From NCBI GenBank assembly GCA_016871755.1, contig VHCJ01000014.1, positions 1 to 64,000 on the forward strand: a stretch of DNA of 64,000 bases, given 5' to 3'. This stretch comes from Verrucomicrobiota bacterium. GTDB lineage: Bacteria; Verrucomicrobiota; Verrucomicrobiia; Opitutales; Opitutaceae. The translations under genes and the position numbers were made by a program. Below are positions 54,471 through 63,050 of this stretch, piece by piece. The notes beneath the pieces were generated by a model, which did not search any database, was not told where the DNA came from, and saw only the letters and a program-made list of their open reading frames with translations. The first letter of the stretch is position 1; each line of letters opens with the position of its first letter.

Positions 54471-55913
54471 ATGAAGATCGTTCACGTCGCCAGCGAAGTC
54501 TTCCCCTACGTCAAGACGGGGGGACTGGCGGATGCCGTGGGCGCGCTGGCTTCGACGTTGGCGGAGCGGGGTCACGAGGTTTCGGTCTTCCTGCCCGGCT
54601 ATCGGAAGGCGCTGGAGCATCCGGCGGCGCGGGGTTCGGAGCGGCGTCTGCGACTCCGGATCGAGATGGGAGACCGGTTTGCGTCCTGCGACGTGCTCGC
54701 CTTGCCGGTCGCGCCGCGCCTGACCGTGTACTTCATCGGCCGGGAGGAGTTCTTCGACCGGCAGGGCATCTACGGCAATGGCGAGCGCGATTATGAGGAC
54801 AACGACAACCGGTTCATCTGCTTCGCCAAAGCGGTGGCGGAGACGCTGCGCCTCCTCGACCTCAAGGCCGACATCGTGCACGCGCACGACTGGCCGACCG
54901 GTCTGATTCCGCTCTTCCTTCGTTATGCGGAGCGTCGGCACGGCGTCATGCTGGCGCTGCGCACCGTCTTCACGATCCACAACATCGCCTTCCAAGGTGT
55001 CTTCCCCATGAAGTCGTTTCCCCGGACGAACCTCCCCGAGGAACTCATGGGCATCGACGGTCTGGAGTACTACGGCCAGATGAGCTTCATGAAGGGCGGA
55101 TTGCTCTTCGCCGACCATCTTACCACGGTGAGCCCCCAGTACGCCCGGGAGATCCAGACCGCAGAGTTTGGTTGCGGGTTGGATGGTGTAACCCAGTCGC
55201 GCGCGGCGGACCTCGTCGGGCTGGTGAATGGCATTGATACCGCCGTCTGGAACCCGGCCACTGATCCGGTGCTGGCGGCGCGGTATTCGGCGGACGACCT
55301 CGGCGGCAAGGCCGCCTGCCGGGCGGACCTCCTGCGGCGGTTGGGTCTCGATCCGGCGTTCCCGGGACCGATCTTCGGGATGGTGGCGCGCCTTACGGAA
55401 CAGAAGGGCATCTCACTGGTCCTCGCGAACCGCCGTTTCTTTGAGTCGAGCCCGGTCGCCCTCGTGGTGCTGGGGTCCGGGGAGGCCCGATTCGAGGCCG
55501 GGCTGCGCGATTTGGTCGCGGCGATGGCGGGCCGCGCTTCGTTGGCGACACGGTTGGACGAGGAGATGAGCCATATCGTGGAGGCGGGCGCGGACTTTTT
55601 CCTGATGCCGTCGCTCTTCGAGCCGTGCGGCCTCAACCAGATGTACTCGCAGGCCTATGGCACGGTGCCCCTCGTCTCGCGGGTCGGAGGGTTGGTGGAT
55701 ACGGTGATCGACCTCGCGGACGACCCGGCAAACGGCACCGGCATCATGGTCCGGCCGACGGCCGCCGGCCTCGCGGAGGGCCTCGAGCGCGCCGTCGCGC
55801 TCCATCGCAACCCTTCGGCTCTGCAAGCGGTGCAGCGACGCGGCATGCGCCGCGATTTCAGCTGGCGGCAGGCCGCGCAGGGCTACGAGCGACTGTACCA
55901 AGACGCCCTCTAG
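54471..55913 (+). CDS. glgA: Glycogen/starch synthase (GT5)
   Basis: The 480-residue enzyme adds ADP-glucose to glycogen. KTGGLAD near the N-terminus holds the ADP-glucose lysine, HAHDWPTG the conserved histidines, and the C-terminal domain has EPCGLNQMYSQAYGT with the catalytic Glu. Length is normal. It is preceded by a C/T-rich leader and stands apart from other glycogen genes in this window. Confidence 0.95.
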   Translation: MKIVHVASEVFPYVKTGGLADAVGALASTLAERGHEVSVFLPGYRKALEHPAARGSERRLRLRIEMGDRFASCDVLALPVAPRLTVYFIGREEFFDRQGIYGNGERDYEDNDNRFICFAKAVAETLRLLDLKADIVHAHDWPTGLIPLFLRYAERRHGVMLALRTVFTIHNIAFQGVFPMKSFPRTNLPEELMGIDGLEYYGQMSFMKGGLLFADHLTTVSPQYAREIQTAEFGCGLDGVTQSRAADLVGLVNGIDTAVWNPATDPVLAARYSADDLGGKAACRADLLRRLGLDPAFPGPIFGMVARLTEQKGISLVLANRRFFESSPVALVVLGSGEARFEAGLRDLVAAMAGRASLATRLDEEMSHIVEAGADFFLMPSLFEPCGLNQMYSQAYGTVPLVSRVGGLVDTVIDLADDPANGTGIMVRPTAAGLAEGLERAVALHRNPSALQAVQRRGMRRDFSWRQAAQGYERLYQDAL

Positions 55914-56049
55914 GCACCGTCGGTCGCCGCGCACGGGTCGGCTGGATCCCGACCCGGTGTGACCGTCGAATGGCGTGGCGACGCCGCCCGCGTCGTGTGG
56001 CCCGAGCGCTTGCGGTGCAGCGATTTCTGCGCACCGATATCGGCTTACC

Positions 56050-57501
56050 ATGGCCGGCTCCCCCACGATTCTCTGGTTCCGTCAGGATCTCCGCCTGCAG
56101 GACAATCCGGCGCTGGCGGCGGCGATCGAGCGGGGAGGGGCGATTCTGCCGGTTTACATCCTCGACGAGTCTGGCGAAGGTGGATGGGCCCTGGGTGGAG
56201 CCTCGCGCTGGTGGTTGCACGGGTCGCTGGCGGCGCTCGACGCGTCGCTTCGCGAGCGCGGGCTGCGGCTGATCCTTGCGCGCGGGGAGAGCGCGGCGGT
56301 CCTGCGGGAGTTGATTGCCCAGACCGGCGCGGATGCGGTTTTCTGGAACCGCCGGTACGAGCCGGCCAGCATCGCCCGCGATTCCGCGATCAAGTCCGAA
56401 CTCGGCGGCCGCGGGATTGATGTCCGGAGCTTCAACGCGAGCCTGCTCTTTGAACCGCAGACCATCGCCAACAAGCAGGGCCGGCCCTTCCAAGTCTTCA
56501 CCCCTTACTGGCGGCATTGCCTGACGTTGCCGGTGAACTCCCCGGTGGCGGTGCGTCACGGCCCTTGGCCCGCGCCCGAGCGGTGGCCGGCGTCGCTCCC
56601 ACTTGCCGCGCTCGGGCTGCGTCCGTCGATTCCCTGGGACCGCGGATTCCACGGAGCGTGGACCCCGGGAGAGGCCGGGGCCCGCGAGCGGTTGGCGGGC
56701 TTCCTTCGCGGTCCGGTGACGGACTACGGCGAAACCCGCGACCGTCCGTCCGTCGAGGGTGTCTCGCGCCTCTCTCCCCACCTGCACTTCGGGGAGATCG
56801 GGCCGCGCCAGGTCTGGGCCGCCGCTGCGGAGCTCGGGCGCACGCGCGGCATCTTCCCGGCGAACGCTGGCGTGGCCAAGTTTCTCGCCGAGGTCGGCTG
56901 GCGGGAGTTCGCGCACCACTTGGTGTACCACTTCCCGCAGACGCCGGAGCAGCCGCTTCGGTCCGAATTCGCGCGCTTCCCGTGGCGAGCCGATCCCGGC
57001 GGTCACCTGCTCAAGGCGTGGCAGCGCGGGCGGACGGGCTACCCGATCGTGGACGCCGGGATGCGTCAGCTGTGGGCGACCGGATGGATGCACAATCGCG
57101 TCCGGATGATCGTGGCATCGTTCCTCGTGAAACACCTGCGCCTCTCCTGGACTCATGGCGCTCGCTGGTTCTGGGACACCCTCGTGGACGCCGATCTCGC
57201 CAGCAATACGCTGGGCTGGCAGTGGAGCGCCGGCTGTGGAGCCGATGCCGCCCCTTACTTCCGGATCTTCGCGCCGGTGCTGCAGGGCGAGAAGTTTGAC
57301 GCCGAAGGTGTGTACGTCCGGCACTGGTGCCCGGAACTCTCGCGAGTTCCGGCCCGTTTTCTCCATCAACCGTGGACCGCTCCGGAGACGGTGCTGACGG
57401 CGGCCGGCGTCCAACTCGGAAAGTCGTACCCGCGTCCTGTGGTCGATCACGCGGAGGCCCGCGCCGAGGCGCTCCGGGCTTTCCAGAGTCTGCGGGGCTG
57501 A
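56050..57501 (+). CDS. phrB: Deoxyribodipyrimidine photolyase (class I CPD type)
   Basis: The 483-residue flavoprotein repairs cyclobutane pyrimidine dimers with blue light. N-terminal WFRQDLRLQDNPAL is the antenna domain start. GVAKFLAEVGWREFAHH, TGYPIVDAGMRQLW and MHNRVRMIVASFLVKHL are FAD-binding and DNA-contact motifs, and TLGWQWSAGCGADAAPYFRIF is the conserved C-terminal core. ATG 56050 was chosen since the antenna domain starts there. It opens a five-gene rightward run of light and redox functions. Confidence 0.95.
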   Translation: MAGSPTILWFRQDLRLQDNPALAAAIERGGAILPVYILDESGEGGWALGGASRWWLHGSLAALDASLRERGLRLILARGESAAVLRELIAQTGADAVFWNRRYEPASIARDSAIKSELGGRGIDVRSFNASLLFEPQTIANKQGRPFQVFTPYWRHCLTLPVNSPVAVRHGPWPAPERWPASLPLAALGLRPSIPWDRGFHGAWTPGEAGARERLAGFLRGPVTDYGETRDRPSVEGVSRLSPHLHFGEIGPRQVWAAAAELGRTRGIFPANAGVAKFLAEVGWREFAHHLVYHFPQTPEQPLRSEFARFPWRADPGGHLLKAWQRGRTGYPIVDAGMRQLWATGWMHNRVRMIVASFLVKHLRLSWTHGARWFWDTLVDADLASNTLGWQWSAGCGADAAPYFRIFAPVLQGEKFDAEGVYVRHWCPELSRVPARFLHQPWTAPETVLTAAGVQLGKSYPRPVVDHAEARAEALRAFQSLRG

Positions 57502-57519
57502 GCGACCTCCGACCGCCCC

Positions 57520-59100
57520 ATGTCCTCCGTCCGTCATCTCGTGCTTGTGCTTGGGGACCAACTTGACCCCGGGTCTGCGGCCTTCGACGGGTTCGACGCG
57601 AAGCGCGACGTGGTTTGGATGGCCGAGGTTGCAGGGGAGTCCGGGAACGTCTGGTCCACCCAGGTACGAACGACGCTCTTCCTCGCGGCGATGCGGCACT
57701 TTCGCGACCGCGCGCGGAAGGCCGGCCGGCGCGTGGACTACTGCGAACTGGATGACACCGAGAACCGGCAGACCCTCGCCGGCGAACTCGAGCGCGCCAG
57801 CCACCGGCTGCGGCCCCAACGGCTGATCGTGGTGCAGCCCGGCGAGTGGCGCGTGCAGGAGGCGCTCCAGTCGGCGGCGAAGACGCTCGGACTGGACCTC
57901 GAGATTCGCCCTGACCGCCATTTCCTCGCGTCGCCGGAGACTTTCGCCGAGCACGCGAAAGGCCGGCGGCAGCTCCGGATGGAATTCTTCTATCGCGAAA
58001 TGCGCCGCCGGCACGACGTTCTGGTGCTGCCGTCCGGCGAGCCCGAGGGCGGCGAGTGGAACTTCGATCACGAAAACCGGGAGAGCTTCGGCCGCACCGC
58101 GCCGAACCCACCTGCGCCGCGGGCCTTTCCGCCGGACCGCCTCACCCGGGAGGTCATCGCCCTGGTCCGGAAGCGCTTTGCGGACCGTCCCGGGGACCTC
58201 GACCGGTTTGACTGGCCGGTGACGCCGGAGGATGCGGAGGCGGCGCTGACGGACTTCGTGGAGCACCGGCTGCGGGACTTCGGGCGCCACCAGGATGCGA
58301 TGTGGGTGGGGGAGCCGTGGCTGTACCACTCCCGCTTGGCCGCGGCGATGAACCTCAAGCTGCTGGATCCGCGCCGGGTCATTGCCGCCGCCGTGGCGGC
58401 CTACCGTGCCGGGACCGCGCCCCTGCCGGCGGTGGAGGGTTTCATCCGCCAGATCCTCGGTTGGCGCGAGTATGTCCGCGGCATCTATTGGCGGTTCATG
58501 CCCGGGTACCTGGAACGCAACGCGCTCGGTGCGACCGCGGCGTTGCCGAAGTTCTTCTGGACGGGCGACGTACCCATGACGTGCCTCCAGGATGCCATTG
58601 GGCAGAGCCTGTCGCTGGGCTACGCGCACCATATTCAGCGGCTGATGGTGACGGGCCTCTACGCGCTGATGCTCGGCGTGGATCCCAAGCAGGTTCATGC
58701 CTGGTACCTCGCGGTCTACGTCGACGCGGTCGAGTGGGTCGAATTGCCGAATACCCTCGGCATGTCGCAATACGGCGACGGCGGCGTGATGGCATCGAAG
58801 CCCTACATCGCGACCGGGCGCTACATCGAGCGGATGAGCAATGCCTGTCGGCAGTGCCGGTTCGATCCTGCCGAGGCCGTCGGACCCAAGGCCTGTCCCT
58901 TCACGACGCTTTACTGGGACTTCCTGCTCCGACACCGCGACCTCCTCGCCGCCAACCCGCGGATGGGCCTGCAGGTGCGCAATCTCGGCAACCTGAGCGC
59001 GGAGCGGGCCCGGTCGATCCAGCGGCGCGCCGAGCAGATCCGGCGCGGCGACGGTGTTCCTCCCCCGGATGAAGCCCTGCTGCCGGGCCTTTCCCCATGA
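57520..59100 (+). CDS. Iron-sulfur bacterial photolyase/cryptochrome (PhrB/CryB type)
   Basis: The 526-residue protein belongs to the FeS-BCP class, (6-4) photolyases or cryptochromes with a 4Fe-4S cluster. Cys355, Cys443, Cys446 and Cys459 stand exactly five positions after the cluster cysteines of Agrobacterium PhrB (350, 438, 441, 454). The N-terminal LVLVLGDQL and [11 protein letters not shown] motifs fit. It may repair (6-4) photoproducts or sense light. Its stop overlaps the next gene by 4 bp. Confidence 0.93.
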   Translation: MSSVRHLVLVLGDQLDPGSAAFDGFDAKRDVVWMAEVAGESGNVWSTQVRTTLFLAAMRHFRDRARKAGRRVDYCELDDTENRQTLAGELERASHRLRPQRLIVVQPGEWRVQEALQSAAKTLGLDLEIRPDRHFLASPETFAEHAKGRRQLRMEFFYREMRRRHDVLVLPSGEPEGGEWNFDHENRESFGRTAPNPPAPRAFPPDRLTREVIALVRKRFADRPGDLDRFDWPVTPEDAEAALTDFVEHRLRDFGRHQDAMWVGEPWLYHSRLAAAMNLKLLDPRRVIAAAVAAYRAGTAPLPAVEGFIRQILGWREYVRGIYWRFMPGYLERNALGATAALPKFFWTGDVPMTCLQDAIGQSLSLGYAHHIQRLMVTGLYALMLGVDPKQVHAWYLAVYVDAVEWVELPNTLGMSQYGDGGVMASKPYIATGRYIERMSNACRQCRFDPAEAVGPKACPFTTLYWDFLLRHRDLLAANPRMGLQVRNLGNLSAERARSIQRRAEQIRRGDGVPPPDEALLPGLSP

Positions 59101-59288
59101 GCACGATGCGACGCAAGGGAGACCTGCCGACGAAGACCTGCGTGACCTGCGGGCGCCCGTTCGCCTGGCGCAAGAAGTGGGAACGCTGCTGGGAGGAAGT
59201 GCTGACCTGCTCCGAGCGTTGCCGCCGGGTTCGACGTGGTTCCCGGCGCGGCGGCGGCGGAGCCTCCGCCCCCGGAGCGATGCCGTGA
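59097..59288 (+). CDS. DUF2256 small zinc-ribbon-like protein
   Basis: The 63-residue basic protein has two CxxC-type pairs (CVTCGRPF and CSERC) around WRKKWERCW, the full DUF2256 pattern. The family is regularly next to FeS-type photolyase genes, and its role is unknown. It overlaps the photolyase by ATGA and the next frame by a possible GTGA. The C-terminus is a Gly/Arg/Ala tail. Confidence 0.88.
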   Translation: MSTMRRKGDLPTKTCVTCGRPFAWRKKWERCWEEVLTCSERCRRVRRGSRRGGGGASAPGAMP

Positions 59289-59308
59289 CGCCCGCTGAGA
59301 CCCGTCCC

Positions 59309-60694
59309 ATGAACCTGACTTACCGCGTCCAGATCGAGCGCTCCGCCGAGGAGGCCTTTGCATGGCACGAACGCCCCGGCGCGTTCGAGCGCTTTGCTCC
59401 GCCCTGGGTGCGGACGGACGTCCTGCACCGCTCGGGAGGCATTCGCGACGGCGGACGTCTGGCGATGGTGCAGCACCTCGGCCCCCTGCGGCTGCGCTGG
59501 GACATCGAGCATGTCGACTTCATCCCCGGGCGCCAATTCTGTGACGAGGCGCGCCGGTCGCCGTTCCGGTCGTGGCGGCACGTGCACCGCGTGGAGCCGC
59601 GCGGACCGGGGGCGTGCGAGTGGATCGATGAGATCACCTTCTCGCTCCCGGGCGGCCGCGTTGCGGAGGCGCTGCTAGGCGGCCAGGTGCGGAGCGAGAT
59701 GGAGCGACTCTTTGCCTACCGCCATGCGCGGCTGAAGGCGGACCTCGAGGCCGTGCCGCAGGCGGCTTCGGGCCGAGTCGTCCTTGCCGGGGCGTCTGGG
59801 CTGGTGGGAACCGCGCTGGCGGCGTTGCTTTCGACCCGCGGCTATGAGGTCGTCCGCCTCGTGCGCCGAGCCCCGCGCGCGCCGGACGAACGGTCTTGGG
59901 ATCCGGCGACCCCGGGCGACCTTGCGGACGCGCTGTCCGGAGCGGTGGCGCTCGTGAACCTCGGCGGGGCGGGGATTGCGGACCAACGGTGGAGCGCTGC
60001 GCGCAAGACGGAGTTGCGGGCGAGTCGCCTGCAAGGCACGCAGGCGCTGGTCGCGGCGCTGCGACGGGCGTCGTCGCCGCCGCCCGTGTTTCTCTCGGCC
60101 TCGGCGATTGGCCTTTACGGCGTCGATCCGAAAAGAGACGTCGACGAGACCGGCGCGATCGGGGAGGGCTTCCTGGCGGAATTGACCCGGGACTGGGAGC
60201 GCGAGGCGATGCGGGCGGACGAGGCGGGGGTGCGCACGGTGCTGCTCCGGACGGGGATCGTGCTCTCGCCGCGAGGCGGGGCACTCGGACGACTCTTACC
60301 GATCTTCCGCGTCGGCCTCGGCGGACCGATCGGTCGCGGGCGGCGCTGGATGAGTTGGATCTCCCTTGAAGATGAGATTGGCGCGATTGCTCACCTCCTC
60401 GCGCGGCCCGGGGCGCGCGGCGCCTACAACCTCGTGGCGCCGGAGCCGGTGACGGGCACGGATTTCGCCCGGGAACTCGGGCGGGTGCTGGGTCGGCCCG
60501 CACTCCTCCCGGTGCCGGTCCCGGCCTTGCGGGCGGTGTTCGGACAGATGGCTGACGAGACGCTGCTCGCCAGCCAGCGGGTGAGACCGGCCCGGCTTCT
60601 GGCGGACGGTTACACGTTTCAGCATCCGGGCCTCGCGGCGGCCCTTCGCGACCTGCTCGGAGTCAACCGGGCGACGCCCCATTTCCCTTCATGA
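59309..60694 (+). CDS. SRPBCC domain fused to TIGR01777-family epimerase
   Basis: The 461-residue protein has an N-terminal SRPBCC lipid-binding-type domain (about 1-150, YRVQIERSAEEAF) and a C-terminal SDR-type domain (VVLAGASGLVGTAL near 160, SASAIGLYG, WISLEDEIGAI) of the TIGR01777/YfcH group. The reaction is not known. A GTG at 59285 overlaps the DUF2256 stop and is an alternative start adding eight residues. It ends in an ATGA overlap with the flavoprotein. Confidence 0.88.
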   Translation: MNLTYRVQIERSAEEAFAWHERPGAFERFAPPWVRTDVLHRSGGIRDGGRLAMVQHLGPLRLRWDIEHVDFIPGRQFCDEARRSPFRSWRHVHRVEPRGPGACEWIDEITFSLPGGRVAEALLGGQVRSEMERLFAYRHARLKADLEAVPQAASGRVVLAGASGLVGTALAALLSTRGYEVVRLVRRAPRAPDERSWDPATPGDLADALSGAVALVNLGGAGIADQRWSAARKTELRASRLQGTQALVAALRRASSPPPVFLSASAIGLYGVDPKRDVDETGAIGEGFLAELTRDWEREAMRADEAGVRTVLLRTGIVLSPRGGALGRLLPIFRVGLGGPIGRGRRWMSWISLEDEIGAIAHLLARPGARGAYNLVAPEPVTGTDFARELGRVLGRPALLPVPVPALRAVFGQMADETLLASQRVRPARLLADGYTFQHPGLAAALRDLLGVNRATPHFPS

Positions 60695-61653
60695 ACCGAA
60701 AGATTGCGATCATTGGTGCCGGAGTGGCGGGCTTGTCGGCCGCCCGCGTCCTATCGACCTCCGGGGCTCGCCTCGTGGTCTTGGAGAAGAGCCGCGGCGT
60801 CGGCGGTCGCATGGCGACGAAGCGCGTGGGGGAGGCCGTCTTCGATACCGGGGCGCAATTCTTCACCGCGCGGGCGGACGGCTTCGCCGCAGACGTCCAG
60901 CGCTGGGTCGATCTTGGCCGCGCCGAACCGTGGCCCGGCTCCGCGCACCGCTGGATCGGCCGTGGCGGCATGACCTCGGTCGCGAAGCATCTGGCTGAAG
61001 GCATCGACGTGGAACGCGAACGCAAAGTCACGGCGGCGCGCCGGCACGAGAGCGGCTACTGGGAACTCGACATCGAGAACGCGGGCATCCTGCGGGTGGA
61101 GCGTCTGCTCCTGACCGCGCCCATGCCGCAGTCGCTGGCGTTGCTGGATCAAGGCGGGGTGCGCCTGCCGGACGACGTGGCTGGCGAACTGCGCTCGGTT
61201 TCCTACCGGCCCTGCCTCGCGGCGCTGCTGGTACTGGATGGTTCGAGCGCGGTTCCTCCCGAAGGCGTCGCTCCGTCGGAGGGTCCGCTGCGCTGGGTGG
61301 CCGACAACGGTCTCAAAGGCCTGTGCCGCCAGGCGGCGATCACCGTGCATGCCGGGCCGGAGTTTTCGGCTCGCGAGTACGGCCGTCCGGAAGCCGAGGT
61401 GCTGGAAAGCATGACGGCGGCGGCACGCCCATGGCTCGGAGACCGCCGGGTGGTGTCCGCGGCGCTCCATCGCTGGAGATATAGTGAACCAGTGGGCTCG
61501 CTCCCGCGCCCCTTCGTCTGGATTCCGGAGCTGTCCCTCGGTTTTGCCGGGGACGCCTTCCTCGGCGGACGGGTGGAGGCGGCGGCACTCTCGGGGCAGG
61601 CCCTCGGGCACCATCTCGCCGCGCAACTCGCCCCGGCCGCAAACGAGGCCTGA
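60691..61653 (+). CDS. Renalase-like NAD(P)/FAD-dependent oxidoreductase
   Basis: The 320-residue flavoprotein starts with IAIIGAGVAGLSAAR (FAD motif) and has KSRGVGGRMATKR and FDTGAQFFTAR, which mark the COG3380 group that includes bacterial renalase-like enzymes. The end GFAGDAFLGGRVEAAALSG closes the FAD site. It is coupled to the epimerase and completes the five-gene photolyase run. Its substrate is unknown; it may remove or recycle a reduced nicotinamide isomer, as renalase does. Confidence 0.87.
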   Translation: MNRKIAIIGAGVAGLSAARVLSTSGARLVVLEKSRGVGGRMATKRVGEAVFDTGAQFFTARADGFAADVQRWVDLGRAEPWPGSAHRWIGRGGMTSVAKHLAEGIDVERERKVTAARRHESGYWELDIENAGILRVERLLLTAPMPQSLALLDQGGVRLPDDVAGELRSVSYRPCLAALLVLDGSSAVPPEGVAPSEGPLRWVADNGLKGLCRQAAITVHAGPEFSAREYGRPEAEVLESMTAAARPWLGDRRVVSAALHRWRYSEPVGSLPRPFVWIPELSLGFAGDAFLGGRVEAAALSGQALGHHLAAQLAPAANEA

Positions 61654-61754
61654 CGGGGCGTCGGGGTGCGCTCCGGGGCCAATCCAACCTCGGGCGAAGA
61701 TTGCGATTTCCTTCGGACGCGCCTCGTACACGCTGGCCGAACGCCTTGTAATTC

Positions 61755-62225
61755 ATGACTGACGCCGTCACCTCACTGATTCCCCACCGCCCGCCCTTTC
61801 TCTTCGTTGACGAGATCGTCAGCGAGACGGCCGAGGTGCTGGTGGCGCGCCGCACGTGGCGGGCGGAGGAGGATTTCTACCGTGGCCACTACCCGGGGGC
61901 ACCGATCACGCCCGGGGTGCTGCTGTGCGAGGCCGTGTTTCAGACCGGAGCGCTCTTCCTCGCCCGGGCGGTGGGTCCCGGAGGTCCCTCGACGCCCGGG
62001 GTGCCGCTACTGGCGAAGGTGAGCGACGTGCGCTTTCGCCACCCGGTCTATCCCGGCGATACGGTGCTGATCGAAGTGCGGCGCAAGGAGCGGCTCGGAG
62101 AGTTCAATCTGATGACCGGATCCATGCGCCGGGCGGACGGGGTGCGCGTCCTCAACGTCGATTTCACGGTCGCGTGGAAGGTGCCGGCGGCGGAGGGTGG
62201 CGCGGCGGGTCCCGCTTCAACCTAG
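61755..62225 (+). CDS. fabZ: 3-hydroxyacyl-ACP dehydratase, FabZ type
   Basis: The 156-residue hot-dog-fold enzyme dehydrates 3-hydroxyacyl-ACP. GHYPGAPITPGVLLCEA holds the catalytic His and Glu, and LIPHRPPFLFVDEI is the usual start. It is the first gene of a run with an enoyl-ACP reductase and a KAS III-like enzyme, which together could make a particular acyl chain. The short C-terminal Ala/Gly tail is disordered. Confidence 0.9.
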   Translation: MTDAVTSLIPHRPPFLFVDEIVSETAEVLVARRTWRAEEDFYRGHYPGAPITPGVLLCEAVFQTGALFLARAVGPGGPSTPGVPLLAKVSDVRFRHPVYPGDTVLIEVRRKERLGEFNLMTGSMRRADGVRVLNVDFTVAWKVPAAEGGAAGPAST

Positions 62226-62232
62226 CTTTCCG

Positions 62233-63048
62233 ATGGCCGACTTCCTGAACCTTTCCGGCAAGGTGTTCGTCGTCACCGGCGTGGCGAACCGCAAGAGTGT
62301 GGCTTGGGCGATTGCCAGCGCCCTTGAAGCGCAGGGAGCGAAGGTGCTGTACAGCGTGCGCAGCGAAGCCCGCAAGGCCTCGCTCGCGGCCCTCCTTGGC
62401 GACCGTCCCACCTACGTCTGCGACGTCGAGAAGGAGGGCGCGGCGGCCGCGCTCGCGGGCGCGATCGCGGCCGGGCATCCGGGCCCGATCCACGGCTTGG
62501 TGCATTCGATCGCCTTCGCGAACTATGCGCAGGGTTTCAAGCCGTTCCACCAGACGGCCCGCGGTGACTTCCTGCAGGCCACCGCGATCTCGGCCTTTTC
62601 CCTCGTCGAACTGGCCGAGGCCTTTCGTCCGCTCTTCGCCCGCGATGCTTCAGTGGTGAACATCGGGATCTCCTCCCTGCTGGTCACGCCCGACAACTAC
62701 GGCTACATGGGCCCGATCAAGGCGGCTTTGGAATCCGAGTCACGCTTCCTCGCGAAGTCATTCAGCGCCTTCTCCGAGGTCCGCTTCAACGTCGTGGGCG
62801 CGGGGCCGCTCAAGACCAGCGCCTCGGCTGGAATCCCGGGTTACCTCGAGAGTTACCTGTACGCCGAGAAACTCACGTTCCGCAAACGCGCGCTGGCCAC
62901 CGCCGAGGTGGCGAACGCCGCCCTGTTTCTGCTCAGCGAGCGAAGCAGCGGAATCAACGCCACGACGCTCGTGGTCGACGCCGGCCTCGGTTCGAATGCG
63001 TTCGACGCCGAGGTGATCCGCCTCGCCATGCGCCCGCGGCAGTCCTGA
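62233..63048 (+). CDS. fabI: Enoyl-ACP reductase, FabI type
   Basis: The 271-residue SDR-like protein reduces trans-2-enoyl-ACP. GVANRKSVAWAIA is the FabI cofactor loop, and the Tyr-x6-Lys pair stands in NYGYMGPIK. Later motifs (GPLKTSASAGI) fit the family. ATG 62233 was chosen since an upstream frame adds only residues without a domain. It starts 7 bp after fabZ and ends 2 bp before the KAS III-like gene, so the three are one operon. Confidence 0.93.
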   Translation: MADFLNLSGKVFVVTGVANRKSVAWAIASALEAQGAKVLYSVRSEARKASLAALLGDRPTYVCDVEKEGAAAALAGAIAAGHPGPIHGLVHSIAFANYAQGFKPFHQTARGDFLQATAISAFSLVELAEAFRPLFARDASVVNIGISSLLVTPDNYGYMGPIKAALESESRFLAKSFSAFSEVRFNVVGAGPLKTSASAGIPGYLESYLYAEKLTFRKRALATAEVANAALFLLSERSSGINATTLVVDAGLGSNAFDAEVIRLAMRPRQS

Positions 63049-63050
63049 CG

